Origin: Nonomuraea sediminis
GTDB taxonomy: Bacteria > Actinomycetota > Actinomycetes > Streptosporangiales > Streptosporangiaceae
Assembly: GCF_018531495.1 (NCBI RefSeq)
Contig: NZ_JAHDTI010000004.1
Span: 620,001-684,000, forward strand
Length of the DNA stretch: 64,000 bases
Reading direction: 5' to 3'
Shown here: in pieces, positions 32,733 to 45,021 of the stretch
How positions within the stretch are numbered: the stretch's first letter is position 1
Layout: every line of letters begins with the position of its first letter
The notes under the pieces: generated by a model
What the model was told of the DNA's origin: nothing
What the model saw: only the letters and a program-made list of their open reading frames with translations
Databases searched by the model: none
Program-made: the position numbers and the translations under genes

Positions 32733-33066
32733 TGTGGACACACTCCGACGGTCACCGTCACCGTCACCGGCAAGGGCTCGGGACGCGTCAACCTCGCCGG
32801 GCTGGTGTGACTCAAGCCGCACCCGCCTGATCTTCTACTTACCGAGCTACGCGCCCGAGCCCAACCCCGTCGAGTCCGTCTGGTCGCATCCTGGTCGCAT
32901 CTCAAACGCGGCCTGGGCAACTTGGCCCCCACACCCTCGACCACAGTGATCCGTGCCAGGCATCAAGCAGATGCAGTACCGTCCCAGTCTCCTGGACGCC
33001 TTCCTGGCCCACACCGGTCTGGCCACCGCACAGAGATCGAAACACCTTTGCCTTCAATCTCTGTAG
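32733..33066 (+). pseudogene. IS630-type transposase remnant (internally deleted, frameshifted)
   Basis: Three pieces in different frames match the end of IS630-like DDE transposases. GHTPTVTVTVTGKGSGRVNLA lies near 32736-32800. LIFYLPSYAPEPNPVESVWSH lies near 32829-32890. After an 11-base tandem duplication (CTGGTCGCATC at 32880-32890 and 32891-32901) comes WSHLKRGLGNLAP, and finally IKQMQYRPSLLDAFLAHTGL ending at TAG 33064. The central part between the first two pieces is deleted. No terminal inverted repeats were found. Confidence 0.8.
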
Positions 33067-33134
33067 CAGACAATGCCGGAGGTCGGCGTCATTTCGGGTC
33101 TTGGTCAGCTATCGGTGAATGGGTCACGCGGCTT

Positions 33135-33797
33135 CTATTGTTGCCCGTACTCCTGTGGGCATTCCGGGCCGGCCGCGGGGGTGCATACGGCGATGGTGTT
33201 CACCCAGCGGTCGATGTAGGTGCGTCCCTGGTACGTGTACTGGATCTCGATGTAGGTCCGGGAACTGCGCCCGGAGGCCTGGTTCACCTGGGTGCCGATG
33301 AGTAGCTGATAGCCCTTCTTCTTCTGGGCGCCTCCCTGCGGAGGGATGGGTGGGATGACGTAGCCTTCCGCGGGTTTGATGGGGCCGAGGTACGCGTTTT
33401 TGAAGGGCAGCGTCCGGGGCGGGTAGCCGTCGACGGCTTGGAACATGGCAGGTCTACGGTTGGGGTCTGCGATCATCACGCCGATTTGGCGCAGGCCGTT
33501 GCCTCTCCAGCCGGATGTCACGCTGAGGATGGTCACCGGAGCGTCGCCAGCGTTGTAGACCAACATCCATCCGTCGGTGAAGATCTGCCCCTTGTCCCGG
33601 CGTAGGGAATATCCGTTCGGAGGTGCCGATAGCAGGGGGCCGTTCCCGGTACGCCTGCTCGCCCAGTCCGACGAGATGCCTGGATGATGGGCGGGATCAT
33701 CGGAGGAGCATCCGAGCGACACCAGGAGGGCGATGAAGACGGCTATGAGCCGCCCCCGGCGCGGGAGCGACTCATGCCGTTGTGATCGGTCTAGCAC
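33135..33797 (-). CDS. Putative lipoprotein of unknown function
   Basis: 220 residues from GTG 33797, which gives a normal-length signal peptide (RRGRLIAVFIALLVSLGC, lipobox VSLGC); an ATG at 33839 would make a 14-residue longer N terminus. The mature domain is beta-rich (GYSLRRDKGQIFTDGWMLVY, APVTILSVTSGWRGNGLRQIG, PPQGGAQKKKGYQLLIGTQV) and ends PECPQEYGQQ. I do not recognise the family. It lies between an IS remnant and a multicopper oxidase gene in the same direction, 160 bases after the oxidase stop. Confidence 0.68.
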   Translation of the reverse strand: MLDRSQRHESLPRRGRLIAVFIALLVSLGCSSDDPAHHPGISSDWASRRTGNGPLLSAPPNGYSLRRDKGQIFTDGWMLVYNAGDAPVTILSVTSGWRGNGLRQIGVMIADPNRRPAMFQAVDGYPPRTLPFKNAYLGPIKPAEGYVIPPIPPQGGAQKKKGYQLLIGTQVNQASGRSSRTYIEIQYTYQGRTYIDRWVNTIAVCTPAAGPECPQEYGQQ

Positions 33798-33958
33798 ACC
33801 AGTAAGACTCCATGACGAACGATGCAGCTGTTGGCACATCGTCCAAATAGGGCCGCCGATCGTGCCGCTGTTGGCGTGGCGAGCGGGCGCCGGGGTGTCG
33901 GGTTGCGTGAACGAAAGGACAGCTGACCTGGCGCCGAATTCCGCTATGTGGTCTCGCC

Positions 33959-35893
33959 CTATGACGGTAGCGGAGGGATCTTCCCGATGAAGTAGGGCCG
34001 CATCATCTCGTTATCCTCGTGTTCGAGGATATGGCAGTGCCATACGTAGAGGCCGGACCGATCGAATTTCGCTTTCACCCGGGTGATCTCATCGGGATAG
34101 GCGACGACGGTGTCCTTGAAGCCCGCCTCCCATGGTTCCGGTGGTCGGGTGCCTCCACCGATCCGCTGCCGGTTGACGACCTGGAACTGCACTTCATGGA
34201 TATGGATAGGATGCGCGTCCGCCGTGAAGTTGTATATTTCCCAGACTTCGACGGAGTTCAACGCCGGATTCTCGGTGATCGGGTCGTCCCACCCCAGTGG
34301 GGTCGGCGCGCCGTCCTGCACGGTGCCAAGCAGCACCTCGACCGGGCCGACATCCGGTATGTCGGCTGAGTTCTCCTCGTTGAGGGACAACTGGCGGGTG
34401 TTGGTCGTCCGTCCCAGCGGTCTGATCTTCGGGAGCCTCAGCCGGTCGGGTGGCGTGCTGGTGTCATGGGAGGCGAGTGGCACAACCTTGAACTTCATGA
34501 CCTGACCGGTCGTGCGGGGGTCGGCGAAGGGCTGCTGGCCTCCGTTGAAGGGCTCGTCCGGGCCTTCGTTGATCAGGAAGATCTCCGTGCCCACGGGCAC
34601 ACCAGTGAAGTCCACGATCACATCTGCCCGCTCCGCAGGCGCCATGAGCAGGCTGTCGAGCCGGACCGGTGCGGGAAGGAAGCCGCCCTCTGCGCCGATC
34701 ACCCAGAGCGGCAGCTTCGTGCAGACAGGACGCCGCCCCAACGGGTCTGACACCAGCTTGAGGATCAGGAAACGGGAGTCGCAACCGTTGAGGAGACGGA
34801 AACGGTAACGCCGTGGCTCCACCTTCAGCACCGGCCAGGTTTTCCCGTTGACGACGATCGTGTTGGCGAAGAATTCTGGGTTCCAGATCGGTGGCACGTC
34901 ACTGTCCGGGGCGTACGGGCCCTGGAACCCGTCGAAGAACGCCCGGCTGTCGGGATAGAACAGCGAACCGTTGTCGTTGAACGAGCGATCCTGGATGGCC
35001 AGCGGAATCTCGTGGTAACGCGTGCCCGGCCGGTCCCCGACCAGCGGCGGAGGCCCGGGCAAGCAGCCCTTCGGCAGGTCGTCGGGTCCGCCGCGGAGCA
35101 GGTAGAACCCGGCCGGTCCTGCGTAGACATTGGACCTGGTCATGCCGAGTGTGTGGTCGTGATACCACTGCGTGTTGGCCGGTTGATTGTTGGGGTAATG
35201 GAAGACCGCATTACCGGGTCCCCAACGCTTCCCCAGCGGCGACTTCGCCTTGAAGAAGTCATAGAAAGTGCCTACGCGGGCAAATTCCGGTGGAATGTTT
35301 GAGGCATCCGGCAGATACCACGCCTCCGGGTAGCCGTCGCTGTAGTCGAAGGTGTGATTGCCGTGTACGTGCGTGACGATCGGCACCGGGCCCTGATAGG
35401 GGTCCTGGCTGGTGCCCTCCGAGTCACGGTTCTCTATACCGCCGGGCGGGTTCGCCCAGTGCAGGGTCCGATCGACCGGGAGGAGGTGCGGCAGAAACTT
35501 ACCATTCGCGTCGACAAGGCCGTTGATCCATTTGACTGCGACCGGCCGCCGATACCGAGCTTCAATGGTGAACGCCGGATAGTTGAAAGTGTTCGGGTGC
35601 TGCACCGACCCGTAGCTCCACACCGTCGTCGGCGGTAGTCCCGAGGGGAGGATCTGCTGCGTGAACTGGCGCACGGCGATCTCGTAGTAATCGAACTTGT
35701 GCGCCTTGAGGGTCCTTGGCATCGCGGGCGGGATCACCAGCGGCGTCACGTACTTCGGGATGGTGGTCGGGTCGAGTGTCCCTCCCGGAACAGGCTCGGC
35801 CCAGGACGTCGTGGGGAACCGAATCGGAGCGAGAATGGAGGCTCCTGCGACCGCACTGATCTGCAGGAAGCGTCGTCGTTGCAATTCTGGCAT
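33959..35893 (-). CDS. Multicopper oxidase (CotA/bilirubin-oxidase-like), Tat-exported
   Basis: 644 residues from ATG 35893, with GGGAG six bases upstream; a longer frame to 36034 lacks family similarity. The N terminus has a twin-arginine signal (QRRRFLQISAVAGASIL). Copper ligand motifs: THVHGNHTF, QWYHDHTLGM, DAHPIHIHEVQFQV and VWHCHILEHEDNEMM, so type 1, 2 and 3 sites are complete, with Met as axial ligand in the last. Such enzymes oxidise phenols, metals or phenoxazinone precursors using oxygen. The start is followed upstream by a gene-poor stretch, and codon use here looks slightly less GC-rich than in the neighbours. Confidence 0.92.
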   Translation of the reverse strand: MPELQRRRFLQISAVAGASILAPIRFPTTSWAEPVPGGTLDPTTIPKYVTPLVIPPAMPRTLKAHKFDYYEIAVRQFTQQILPSGLPPTTVWSYGSVQHPNTFNYPAFTIEARYRRPVAVKWINGLVDANGKFLPHLLPVDRTLHWANPPGGIENRDSEGTSQDPYQGPVPIVTHVHGNHTFDYSDGYPEAWYLPDASNIPPEFARVGTFYDFFKAKSPLGKRWGPGNAVFHYPNNQPANTQWYHDHTLGMTRSNVYAGPAGFYLLRGGPDDLPKGCLPGPPPLVGDRPGTRYHEIPLAIQDRSFNDNGSLFYPDSRAFFDGFQGPYAPDSDVPPIWNPEFFANTIVVNGKTWPVLKVEPRRYRFRLLNGCDSRFLILKLVSDPLGRRPVCTKLPLWVIGAEGGFLPAPVRLDSLLMAPAERADVIVDFTGVPVGTEIFLINEGPDEPFNGGQQPFADPRTTGQVMKFKVVPLASHDTSTPPDRLRLPKIRPLGRTTNTRQLSLNEENSADIPDVGPVEVLLGTVQDGAPTPLGWDDPITENPALNSVEVWEIYNFTADAHPIHIHEVQFQVVNRQRIGGGTRPPEPWEAGFKDTVVAYPDEITRVKAKFDRSGLYVWHCHILEHEDNEMMRPYFIGKIPPLPS

Positions 35894-36473
35894 ATCTGCT
35901 CCCAGTTTCCCGGAGAACGGCACGGCCTTTACTGGCCGACAGGCGAAGAGGCGGATATTCGCCTCTAAGGCACAATCCTGTCTCCTGTGCAGGCAGAATC
36001 TATCGGGGCGGCTATCCCCTAGATAGGGCAACACGCCTCATCCTTTGGTAAATCGTGAGCCGCAGTCGCGTTGAGCTCATGTCAGACTGCAGCGGTGGTA
36101 AGTTGGCCAGAAAAGCCTCAATAGTGGGAATTTGCGACATACGTGTGAGTTGACAGCGCGAATCTCGGTCGTGTCGCGGAAGCAGGTGGGGTAAGGCCAG
36201 TTCCGGCGGCGCCGTTCGGCACGATAGGGCCAAGTGCGGCTAAGGCGGCCTGTCGTGGCTCGCCGTCACAGCGGATAGCCCACGATGATGCTGTTCGGAT
36301 CCCTCCACCGGCCTCGTTCGGCTTCGAGGGTAATGAGGGTGAGATATGCGGTCACCATGATTGCAATAGCCGCCGACCCCGTGCCGAAATAATCGATTCT
36401 CTTAAAAGTGCTCCAGATTGCAGCGCGCTTGACCGTTGGGGTGAATTCGGCAGGACCCGTCCCGTGACGGGGC
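35894..36473. other. Gene-poor stretch between oxidase and ABC exporter operon
   Basis: About 580 bases without a convincing gene. It contains a hairpin GAGGCG-GATATT-CGCCTC (35948-35965) in the probable oxidase leader. A weak minus-strand frame (36012-36140, MSQIPTIEAFLANLPPLQSD) has no ribosome site. Near 36270-36390 a minus-strand frame reads AAIAIMVTAYLTLITLEAER, hydrophobic and perhaps a channel-protein remnant, but with no start or context. GC content is lower than around it. Confidence 0.5.
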
Positions 36474-37228
36474 TCATCGGTTGTAGAGCCTGCGGGCCCA
36501 CAGGTATCCGGACAGGGCGATGACCGCGCTCCAGACGGCCGCCTCCACGAAGCCGGCGCCGGCAGGGCGGCCGGACAGCAGCGCGCGCAGGGTATCGATG
36601 ACGGGGGTGAACGGCTGGTGTTCGGCGAACCACCGTAACCCGGTCGGCATCGACTCGGTCGGGACGAAGCCGCTGCCGAGGAACGGCAGCACCAACAGCG
36701 GCATCGGCAGGTTGCTGGCCGTGGCGACGCTCTTGGTGACCATGGCGAGCGCGACCGACAGCCAGGTGATGGCGAAGGTGAACATGGCCAGCACGCCGGC
36801 CACGCCGAGCCATTCCAGCGCCGAGGCGGACGGCCGGAAGCCGATCAGCAGGGCGACCACGGTCACCACCGCGATCGCGATGAACGTCTGCACCATCGCC
36901 CCGAGCACGTGCCCGGTGAGCACCGAGACGCGGGCGATGGCCATGGTCTTGAACCTGGCGATGATGCCCTCGGTCATGTCGGTGGCCACCGAGATCGCGG
37001 TCCCCTGCGCGGCGCCGGCGATCGTCGTGATCATGATGCCGGGGGTGAGGTAGCCGACGTAGGCGGCGCGGTCGCCGCCGATGCCCGCGCCCATGGTGCC
37101 GCCGAAGACGTAGACGAACAGCAGCAGGAACACCACGGGGACGGCGGTGAACGTGATGATCAGCGAAGGGTAGCGCCAGATGTGTTTGACCTGGCGGCGC
37201 AGCATCGTCGCCGAATCAGCGATCGCTC

Positions 37229-37232
<4 letters not shown>
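36474..37232 (-). CDS. ABC-2-type exporter permease (DrrB-like)
   Basis: 252 residues; ATG at 37232 overlaps the ATPase stop as ATGA. About six membrane segments: SLIITFTAVPVVFLLLFVYV, VGYLTPGIMITTIAGAAQGT, MVQTFIAIAVVTVVALLIGF, VAGVLAMFTFAITWLSVALA, NLPMPLLVLPFLGSGFVP and a last one near AVWSAVIALSGYLWA. The ABC-2 signature region (SGFVPTESMPTGLRWFAEHQPFTPVIDTLRALL) is clear. With the upstream ATPase it forms a drug or lipid exporter; it is the third gene of the P450 operon. Confidence 0.88.
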
Positions 37233-38157
<925 letters not shown>

Positions 38158-38161
<4 letters not shown>

Positions 38162-39357
38162 CGGCGGTCCCAGGTGACGGGCAGGCTGTGCACGCCGTAG
38201 ATCAGCGAGGGGTCGGTGCGCAGCGGCACCTCTTCTGCCGGTACGGCGAGCCGCAACGTCGGGAAGCGGGTGAGCAGCGCCGGGAAGGCGGCACGCATCT
38301 CGACGCGGGCCAGCTGCTGGCCGAGGCACTGGTGGACGCCGTGGCCGAAAGCCAGGTGCCCGGCGGCCGAGCGGCGCACGTCGAGCAGGTCGGGGTCGGA
38401 GAACTTGGCCGGGTCCCTGTTGGCGGCGTTGACCGCGATGATGACCGTGTCGCCGGCCTTGAGCCGCCTGCCGGCGAGCTCGACGTCCTCCAGCACGCCG
38501 CGCAGGCCGACGGCGGCGATGGACAGGTAGCGCAGCAGCTCCTCCACGGCGCCGGCGGCCAGGCCGGGGTCGTTGCGCAGGGCGGCGAGCTGCGCCGGGT
38601 TGCGCAGCAGGGCGAAGGTGCCGAGCGCGAGCATGTTGGCGGTGGTGTCGAGACCGGCGCCGAGCAGGAAGGCTGCCACGCCGCCGAGCTCCTCGTCGGT
38701 CAGGTCGCCGCCCGTGGCCAGGTCGCTGAGCAGGTCGTCGGTCGGCTCGGCCCGCTTGGCGAGTCCCAGGTCCCGCAGGTACTCGCCGAGCTCGATGAAG
38801 GCGGCGTACTGCGCCTCGGGCTCTCCGGCGTCCGCGATGCTCCGCGTCTGGGTCTGGAACCGCTCGCGGTCCTCGTACGGCACGCCGAGCAGCTCGCAGA
38901 TCATCAGGGCGGGGACGGGCTGGGCGAAGACCTCGACGAGGTCGGCCGGCGGCCCTTGGCGTTCCATCGCGTCGAGCCGCTCACGGGTGATCTCGGTGAC
39001 CCGCTCGGTGAGCAGGTTCATCCTGCGGACGGTGAACTTGCCCGCCAGCAGCTTGCGCAAGCGGGTGTGCTGGGGCGCGTCCATGCCGGTCAGGTCGCCG
39101 GCGGGCGCGGGCGGCAGGTGCCCGCCCAGCACCGGGTGGTACTGGGTTTCGTAGCGGGAGCTGAAGCGCGGGTCGGCGAGGACCTGGCGGACCAGCCCGT
39201 AGCCGGTTACCAGCCAGACGCCGGGGGCGCCGTCGGGCACGGCCAGGCGGGCGATCGGCTGCTCGGCGCGCAGGGCGGTGATCTCGGGGGCGGGGTCGAA
39301 GGGGCAGGCGGGTGCACGCTCGAAGGACGACTCTTCAAGATAGTACGTGTTCGACAT
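38158..39357 (-). CDS. Cytochrome P450
   Basis: 399 residues, the usual length of bacterial class I P450s. I-helix FLLGAGLDTTANML, K-helix EELLRYL (ExxR), and heme loop LAFGHGVHQCLGQQLARVEM with the Cys ligand. The common Arg after Pro-Phe in the meander is replaced by the usual actinomycete form. Redox partners are not encoded nearby. It is first in an operon with a DrrAB-type exporter, suggesting it modifies the molecule that is exported, or detoxifies an inducer. The promoter ends at the ATG, so the mRNA is probably leaderless. Confidence 0.93.
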
Positions 39358-39364
39358 GTATTGA

Positions 39365-39472
39365 AAGCTACGTTGCGTTCAAAATGCCGGTCAATCAACA
39401 GAATGAGTCGTCGCAGGTGGAAGCAGAAGAATTGATGCAATGACGCTGCGCCAGAATGCAACGCAACGTTGC
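39365..39472. promoter_or_regulatory. P450 promoter and paired operator candidates
   Basis: Minus-strand promoter TTGACC (39394-39389), 18-base spacer, TAGCTT (39370-39365). The 10-mer ACGTTGCGTT occurs at 39370-39379, overlapping the promoter, and again in inverted orientation at 39460-39469 beside the palindrome GCAACGTTGC (39463-39472), in front of the divergent regulator gene. Sites on both sides of the divergent region suggest repression of both genes by the regulator at 39504. Confidence 0.62.
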
Positions 39473-39503
39473 AATGGAAGGCGGCGAACGCAATAATGGC
39501 GTC

Positions 39504-40181
39504 ATGCCAGGAGGAAGGTTGACCCAGCGGGACCGCCACCGCATCGCGACCGGGCTCACCGAAGGGCTTTCCTATGCCGAGATCGCCAGGCGGCTCGACC
39601 GGCCGACCTCGACGATCAGCCGGGAGATCGCCCGCAACGGCGGCCCCGCCGGCTACCGGCCCGAGCGAGCGCAACGGGCGACGGAGCGGCGGGCGCGGCG
39701 CGGCACGCCGATTCCCGCGGCCGGGCCTCCGGACCGCGCGGCGGACGAGCTGGAAGACGGGGTCATCGAGATGGTGGTCGGGATGGGGCTGCCGAAGATG
39801 ATGGCGCGCGTGCTCATCAGCCTGTGGCTGAGCGAGGAGGGCAGGCTCACCGCGGCCGAGTTGGCCCGCAGGCTGAAGGTGAGCCCGGCCTCGGTCTCCA
39901 TGGCCGTGGGCTACCTGACCCAGCAGGGGCTGATCAGGCGCGAGCGCGATTCGCAGCGGCGTCGCGACATCTACGTGGTCGACGACAACGCCTGGTATCA
40001 CTCGATGATGACCAGCGCACGCCAGACGCTCGAGGCGGCGGAGGCCGCGAAGGCGGCGGCGGAGACGTACGGGCGCGACACGCCCGTCGGGCGCCGGCTG
40101 GCCAAGGGTGGGGCGTTCCTGGAGCGGATCAGCCTGGACACGCTGGAGTCGGCCGACCGCTGGCGCGACCTCCTGTCGTGA
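39504..40181 (+). CDS. Regulator with N-terminal HTH and GbsR/MarR-like domain
   Basis: 225 residues from ATG 39504 (MPGGRLTQRDRHRIATGL); upstream in-frame ATGs at 39456 and 39474 are alternatives. The N terminus (1-50) is an IS30-type helix-turn-helix (GLSYAEIARRLDRPTSTISREIARNGG). Residues about 85-160 form a MarR/GbsR-like winged helix (MVVGMGLPKMMARVLISLWL, GRLTAAELARRLKVSPASVSMAVGYLTQQGLIRRER). The C terminus is helical (SARQTLEAAEAAKAAAETYG), probably for dimerisation. It is divergent from the P450-exporter operon, which it most likely controls in response to a small molecule. Confidence 0.82.
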   Translation: MPGGRLTQRDRHRIATGLTEGLSYAEIARRLDRPTSTISREIARNGGPAGYRPERAQRATERRARRGTPIPAAGPPDRAADELEDGVIEMVVGMGLPKMMARVLISLWLSEEGRLTAAELARRLKVSPASVSMAVGYLTQQGLIRRERDSQRRRDIYVVDDNAWYHSMMTSARQTLEAAEAAKAAAETYGRDTPVGRRLAKGGAFLERISLDTLESADRWRDLLS

Positions 40182-40195
40182 TCAGCCGGCCGAGC

Positions 40196-40525
40196 CTAGG
40201 GCTGAGGAATGCCGGAGTAGGCGGGAGCGAAGAACACCAGCACCGTCAGGTCCTCGGTGACGTCGTGGAAACGGTGCGACTCGCGGGCCGGGACGAAGAT
40301 CATGGTGCCCGGACCGACGTCGATCGTCTCGCCGCCTGAGGTGAAGGAGCCGCGTCCGCCGGTCACGACGTAGATCTCGTCCTCGTTGTGCGGAGACTGC
40401 CCGTCCACCGCGCCTGCCGGGATGGAGTACGTCCCGAAGCTGAGTGCGGGCACGCTCAGGTGCTCCGCGAAGTCGGCGGATCCGTCCGCCGCGGGCACGA
40501 ACCGTCCGCCGTCGATGAGCTCCAT
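40196..40525 (-). CDS. Small cupin protein
   Basis: 109 residues, one cupin domain. Metal-site motifs: SPHNEDEIYVVTGGRGSF (H, E, E-type ligands) and PGTMIFVPARESHRFHDV with the second-motif His. The short single-cupin form is widespread; members act as isomerases, dioxygenases or sensors, and none can be assigned here. It is divergent from the hydrolase/MarR pair and shares a palindromic site with it. Confidence 0.8.
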   Translation of the reverse strand: MELIDGGRFVPAADGSADFAEHLSVPALSFGTYSIPAGAVDGQSPHNEDEIYVVTGGRGSFTSGGETIDVGPGTMIFVPARESHRFHDVTEDLTVLVFFAPAYSGIPQP

Positions 40526-40554
40526 GGTTCTCGATCATTCCATGGCCGGATATC

Positions 40555-40568
40555 CATCAAATTTGATG
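40555..40568. promoter_or_regulatory. Palindromic operator between cupin and hydrolase genes
   Basis: Perfect 14-base palindrome CATCAAATTTGATG, with a further half-site CTTGATGGA at 40577-40585. It is AT-rich in a GC-rich setting and lies 30 bases before the cupin start and 53 before the hydrolase start. MarR proteins bind such sites, and a MarR gene is the second gene of the rightward operon. Confidence 0.7.
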
Positions 40569-40620
40569 TATCAGTCTTGATGGATTAGACTCTGAGGCAT
40601 ACAGAGGAAAGGAAATCCCC

Positions 40621-41442
40621 ATGAACCTGCGTGTCCCCGGCGCGACCCTCCACTACGACGTGCGCGGCACCGGCCCGATGCTGCTGATCTCGCAGAGCGG
40701 CGAGGGCGACGCCGACCGGAGCGTCGACCTGGTCGACCAGCTCGTCGATCGGTACACGGTGATCACCTATGACCGGCGCGGGCTTTCCCGCAGCGTCATG
40801 GACGACCCCGAGGGCGGCGTGACCATGCGCGACCACGCCGACGACGTGCACCGCCTGCTGGCCGCCGTGACCGACGAGCCGGTGGCGATGCTGGGCTGCA
40901 GCCTCGGCGCGGTCATCGGCCTGCACCTCAGCGTGGCGCACCCCGAGCAGATCCACACGCTCGTCGCCCACGAGCCCGTCGCGCCGTGGCTGCTCCCCGC
41001 CGACGAGGCAGACCACCACCGGCGCGAGCTGGCGGAACTGCAGACCATCCACCGCCGCGACGGCTGGACGGCCGCCGTCAAGGAGGTCGCCCGGGTCCTC
41101 GGCATCGACCCGGCGAGCCAGGACAAGGAGCCCGGCCTCACGCCGCAGCCGATGACGCCGGCGCGCGGGGCCAACTTCGACTTCTTCCTCGCCCACGACT
41201 TCACCGCCGTCATCGAGGACACGCTGGATCTCGCCTTGCTGGGCGGCACCCGGATCATCCCCGCGGCCGGCCGTACCACCCCTCGCGAGGTCTTCGACTA
41301 CCGGTGCGCGCAGGAACTGGCCCGCATCGTGGGCACGGACATCGCGGAGTTCCCCGGCGGGCACAACGGCAACCTCACGCATCCCCGCGCCTACGCCGCC
41401 CGGCTCGTCGAGTGCCTTTCCTCGGCCGGCCGTACTATATGA
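40621..41442 (+). CDS. Alpha/beta hydrolase
   Basis: 273 residues; ATG at 40621 with GGAAAGG upstream. Fold motifs: LHYDVRGTGPMLLISQSG, YDRRGLSRS, nucleophile elbow LGCSLGAVIGL and the C-terminal GGHNGN with the catalytic His. The oxyanion region after the first strand reads SQSGEGDA rather than the usual HG. The substrate is unknown. It is coupled by ATGA to a MarR gene, so it is probably induced by the ligand that the MarR protein senses. Confidence 0.86.
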   Translation: MNLRVPGATLHYDVRGTGPMLLISQSGEGDADRSVDLVDQLVDRYTVITYDRRGLSRSVMDDPEGGVTMRDHADDVHRLLAAVTDEPVAMLGCSLGAVIGLHLSVAHPEQIHTLVAHEPVAPWLLPADEADHHRRELAELQTIHRRDGWTAAVKEVARVLGIDPASQDKEPGLTPQPMTPARGANFDFFLAHDFTAVIEDTLDLALLGGTRIIPAAGRTTPREVFDYRCAQELARIVGTDIAEFPGGHNGNLTHPRAYAARLVECLSSAGRTI

Positions 41443-41918
41443 AACTCATGGGATCGGGAGCCAAGCGGCGGCTGACCGCGCAGATCAAGGACTCGCTGCG
41501 AGAGCTGAGCTCGCAGCTCACGCTGCTCAACCAGCAGGTCGGCGCGCAGGTGGATCTCAGGCCGGCCGACTTCGAGTGCCTCGAACTCATCAACCAGTAC
41601 GGCCCGCTCAGCCCCACCGCGCTCGCGCGCCGCGCCGGCCTCCATCCCGCCACCCTCACGGGCATCCTCGACCGCCTGCAGCGCGGCGGCTGGATCACCC
41701 GCGAACGCGACCCGGACGCCCCGGACCGCCGCGCCGTCACCCTCCGCGCCCGCCGAGACCGCAACGCCGAGGTCTACCGCCTCTACGCCCCCATGAACAC
41801 CTCCCTGGACGAGATCTGCGACACCTACACGGAAGCGGAACTCCACCTCGTAGCCGACTTCCTCACCCGCACCCACACCGCCGCCCAAACCGCCACCACT
41901 CCCCACCCCGAGCCCTAG
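41439..41918 (+). CDS. MarR-family regulator
   Basis: 159 residues; ATG at 41439 overlaps the hydrolase stop as ATGA. The winged helix is clear: LRPADFECLELINQYGPLSPTALARRAGLHPATLTGILDRLQRGGWITRERDPDAPDRRAVTL, where ATLTGILDRL is the recognition helix and the DPDAPDRRA part the wing. Flanking helices should dimerise. It probably represses its own operon and the cupin gene through the palindrome at 40555. Confidence 0.9.
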   Translation: MKLMGSGAKRRLTAQIKDSLRELSSQLTLLNQQVGAQVDLRPADFECLELINQYGPLSPTALARRAGLHPATLTGILDRLQRGGWITRERDPDAPDRRAVTLRARRDRNAEVYRLYAPMNTSLDEICDTYTEAELHLVADFLTRTHTAAQTATTPHPEP

Positions 41919-41948
41919 CCCAGAACGCCCATAGGTGCCGTAAGAGGG

Positions 41949-43766
<1,818 letters not shown>

Positions 43767-43775
43767 GCGGCTACC

Positions 43776-45008
43776 TTACGTGGTCGGCTCGCGCGGGTCG
43801 TGGTGTTCGCCCACGGCGATCACGATCGGGGAAGCCCAGTAGAAGACCAGCGAGAGCGCGCCGAGCCCGCACGCCGCCGCCACCGCGACCATGACCGCCG
43901 GATACCCCGCCACCTGTGCGAACGCCGCCGCGGCCAGCGGTGCGAGCGCCCGTGCCGCGGTGATGGGCAGGGCGGCGGCCCCGCTGAGGGTGGCGTAGGC
44001 GGCCGTGCCGTACCGCTCGACGAGCAGCGCCGGACGGGCGATCGTGCCGACGCCGAAGCCCAGCCCGAACAGCACGACCGAGGCGATCGCCCCGAGCGGG
44101 CTGCGGCCGACCAGGGGGAGCAGCAGCGCGGCCACCCCCTGCAGGACGAACACGCCCGCGGTGATCAGCGCGACCGGCCAGCGCCCCTGCAGCCCCGTGG
44201 TCACCACCCGCCCGGTCACCGACAGCACGCCGAGCAGCCCCGCCACGCCGGCGGCGAAGATCGGCGAGTGCCCGAGCGCGATCAGGTACGTCACGACCAG
44301 CATCGCGATCACGCCGACCGCGCCGGTCTGCGTCAGGAACGCCACCGCCAGCAGCCAGAACGGCCGCTCGCGCAGCGCCGTCCCGACGATCTCAGGAGCG
44401 ACGGTACGGCGGGCCGCCCCGTGCCCGCGCAGCAGCAACCCGTGCAAGGGCACCGCGATCACCGCGTACCCGGCGGCCAGCACGACCAGCGCCTGGCGCC
44501 AGCCGTACCGGTCGACCAGGAAGCCGGTCAGCGGCAGGAAGATGCTCGAGGCGAAACCCGCCACGACCGTGACGGAGAGCAGCGCGCGAGCCCGCCGCGC
44601 CGCGTCGAACCAGGCGACGATCACCGCGAAGGCGGCCTCGTAGAGCACCATCCCCGACGAGACGCCCAGCGCGACGCACACCAGGTAGAGCTGGGCCACC
44701 GACTGCACCTGCGACCAGACCAGGACCGTGGCCGCGCCCAGCACCGAGCCGAGCGTCATCAGCCCGCGCCCGCCGTGCCGGTCGAGCCAGCGCCCGATCG
44801 GCGGCGCGACCAGCGCGGACACCAGCACCGACAGCGTGGCCGCGCCGGTCAGCTGGGCGAGACCGGCGTGCAGGTCGTGGGCCATCGGGGTGATGAAGAC
44901 GGAGAAGGCGTAGTAGAGCACGCCGTATCCGGCGGTCTGGGTGATCGCCAGGGCGCCGATCACCGGGGCTGGGGATTTGACGATCACGTAGAGACCGTTC
45001 CCGTTCAC
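43776..45008 (-). CDS. MFS transporter
   Basis: 410 residues with about twelve hydrophobic segments and the loop motif APPIGRWLDRHGGRGLMTLG. The N terminus (APVIGALAITQTAGYGVLYYAFSVFITPMAHDL) resembles OFA-type/monocarboxylate-like carriers common in actinomycetes. The substrate is unknown. It is divergent from the L31 gene and shares a 76-base control region that contains Zur-like sites, so a link to metal supply is possible but untested. Confidence 0.85.
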   Translation of the reverse strand: MNGNGLYVIVKSPAPVIGALAITQTAGYGVLYYAFSVFITPMAHDLHAGLAQLTGAATLSVLVSALVAPPIGRWLDRHGGRGLMTLGSVLGAATVLVWSQVQSVAQLYLVCVALGVSSGMVLYEAAFAVIVAWFDAARRARALLSVTVVAGFASSIFLPLTGFLVDRYGWRQALVVLAAGYAVIAVPLHGLLLRGHGAARRTVAPEIVGTALRERPFWLLAVAFLTQTGAVGVIAMLVVTYLIALGHSPIFAAGVAGLLGVLSVTGRVVTTGLQGRWPVALITAGVFVLQGVAALLLPLVGRSPLGAIASVVLFGLGFGVGTIARPALLVERYGTAAYATLSGAAALPITAARALAPLAAAAFAQVAGYPAVMVAVAAACGLGALSLVFYWASPIVIAVGEHHDPREPTT

Positions 45009-45021
45009 CCGCCGGAAATAC

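Noticed and set aside
36012..36140. Small minus-strand frame starting MSQIPTIEAF.
   Set aside because: No ribosome site, no family recognised; mentioned only in the gap description.
36265..36400. Minus-strand segment AAIAIMVTAYLTLITLEAER, reminiscent of an ion-channel helix.
   Set aside because: No start codon with a ribosome site, no pore motif, ends after 30 residues; too little to call.
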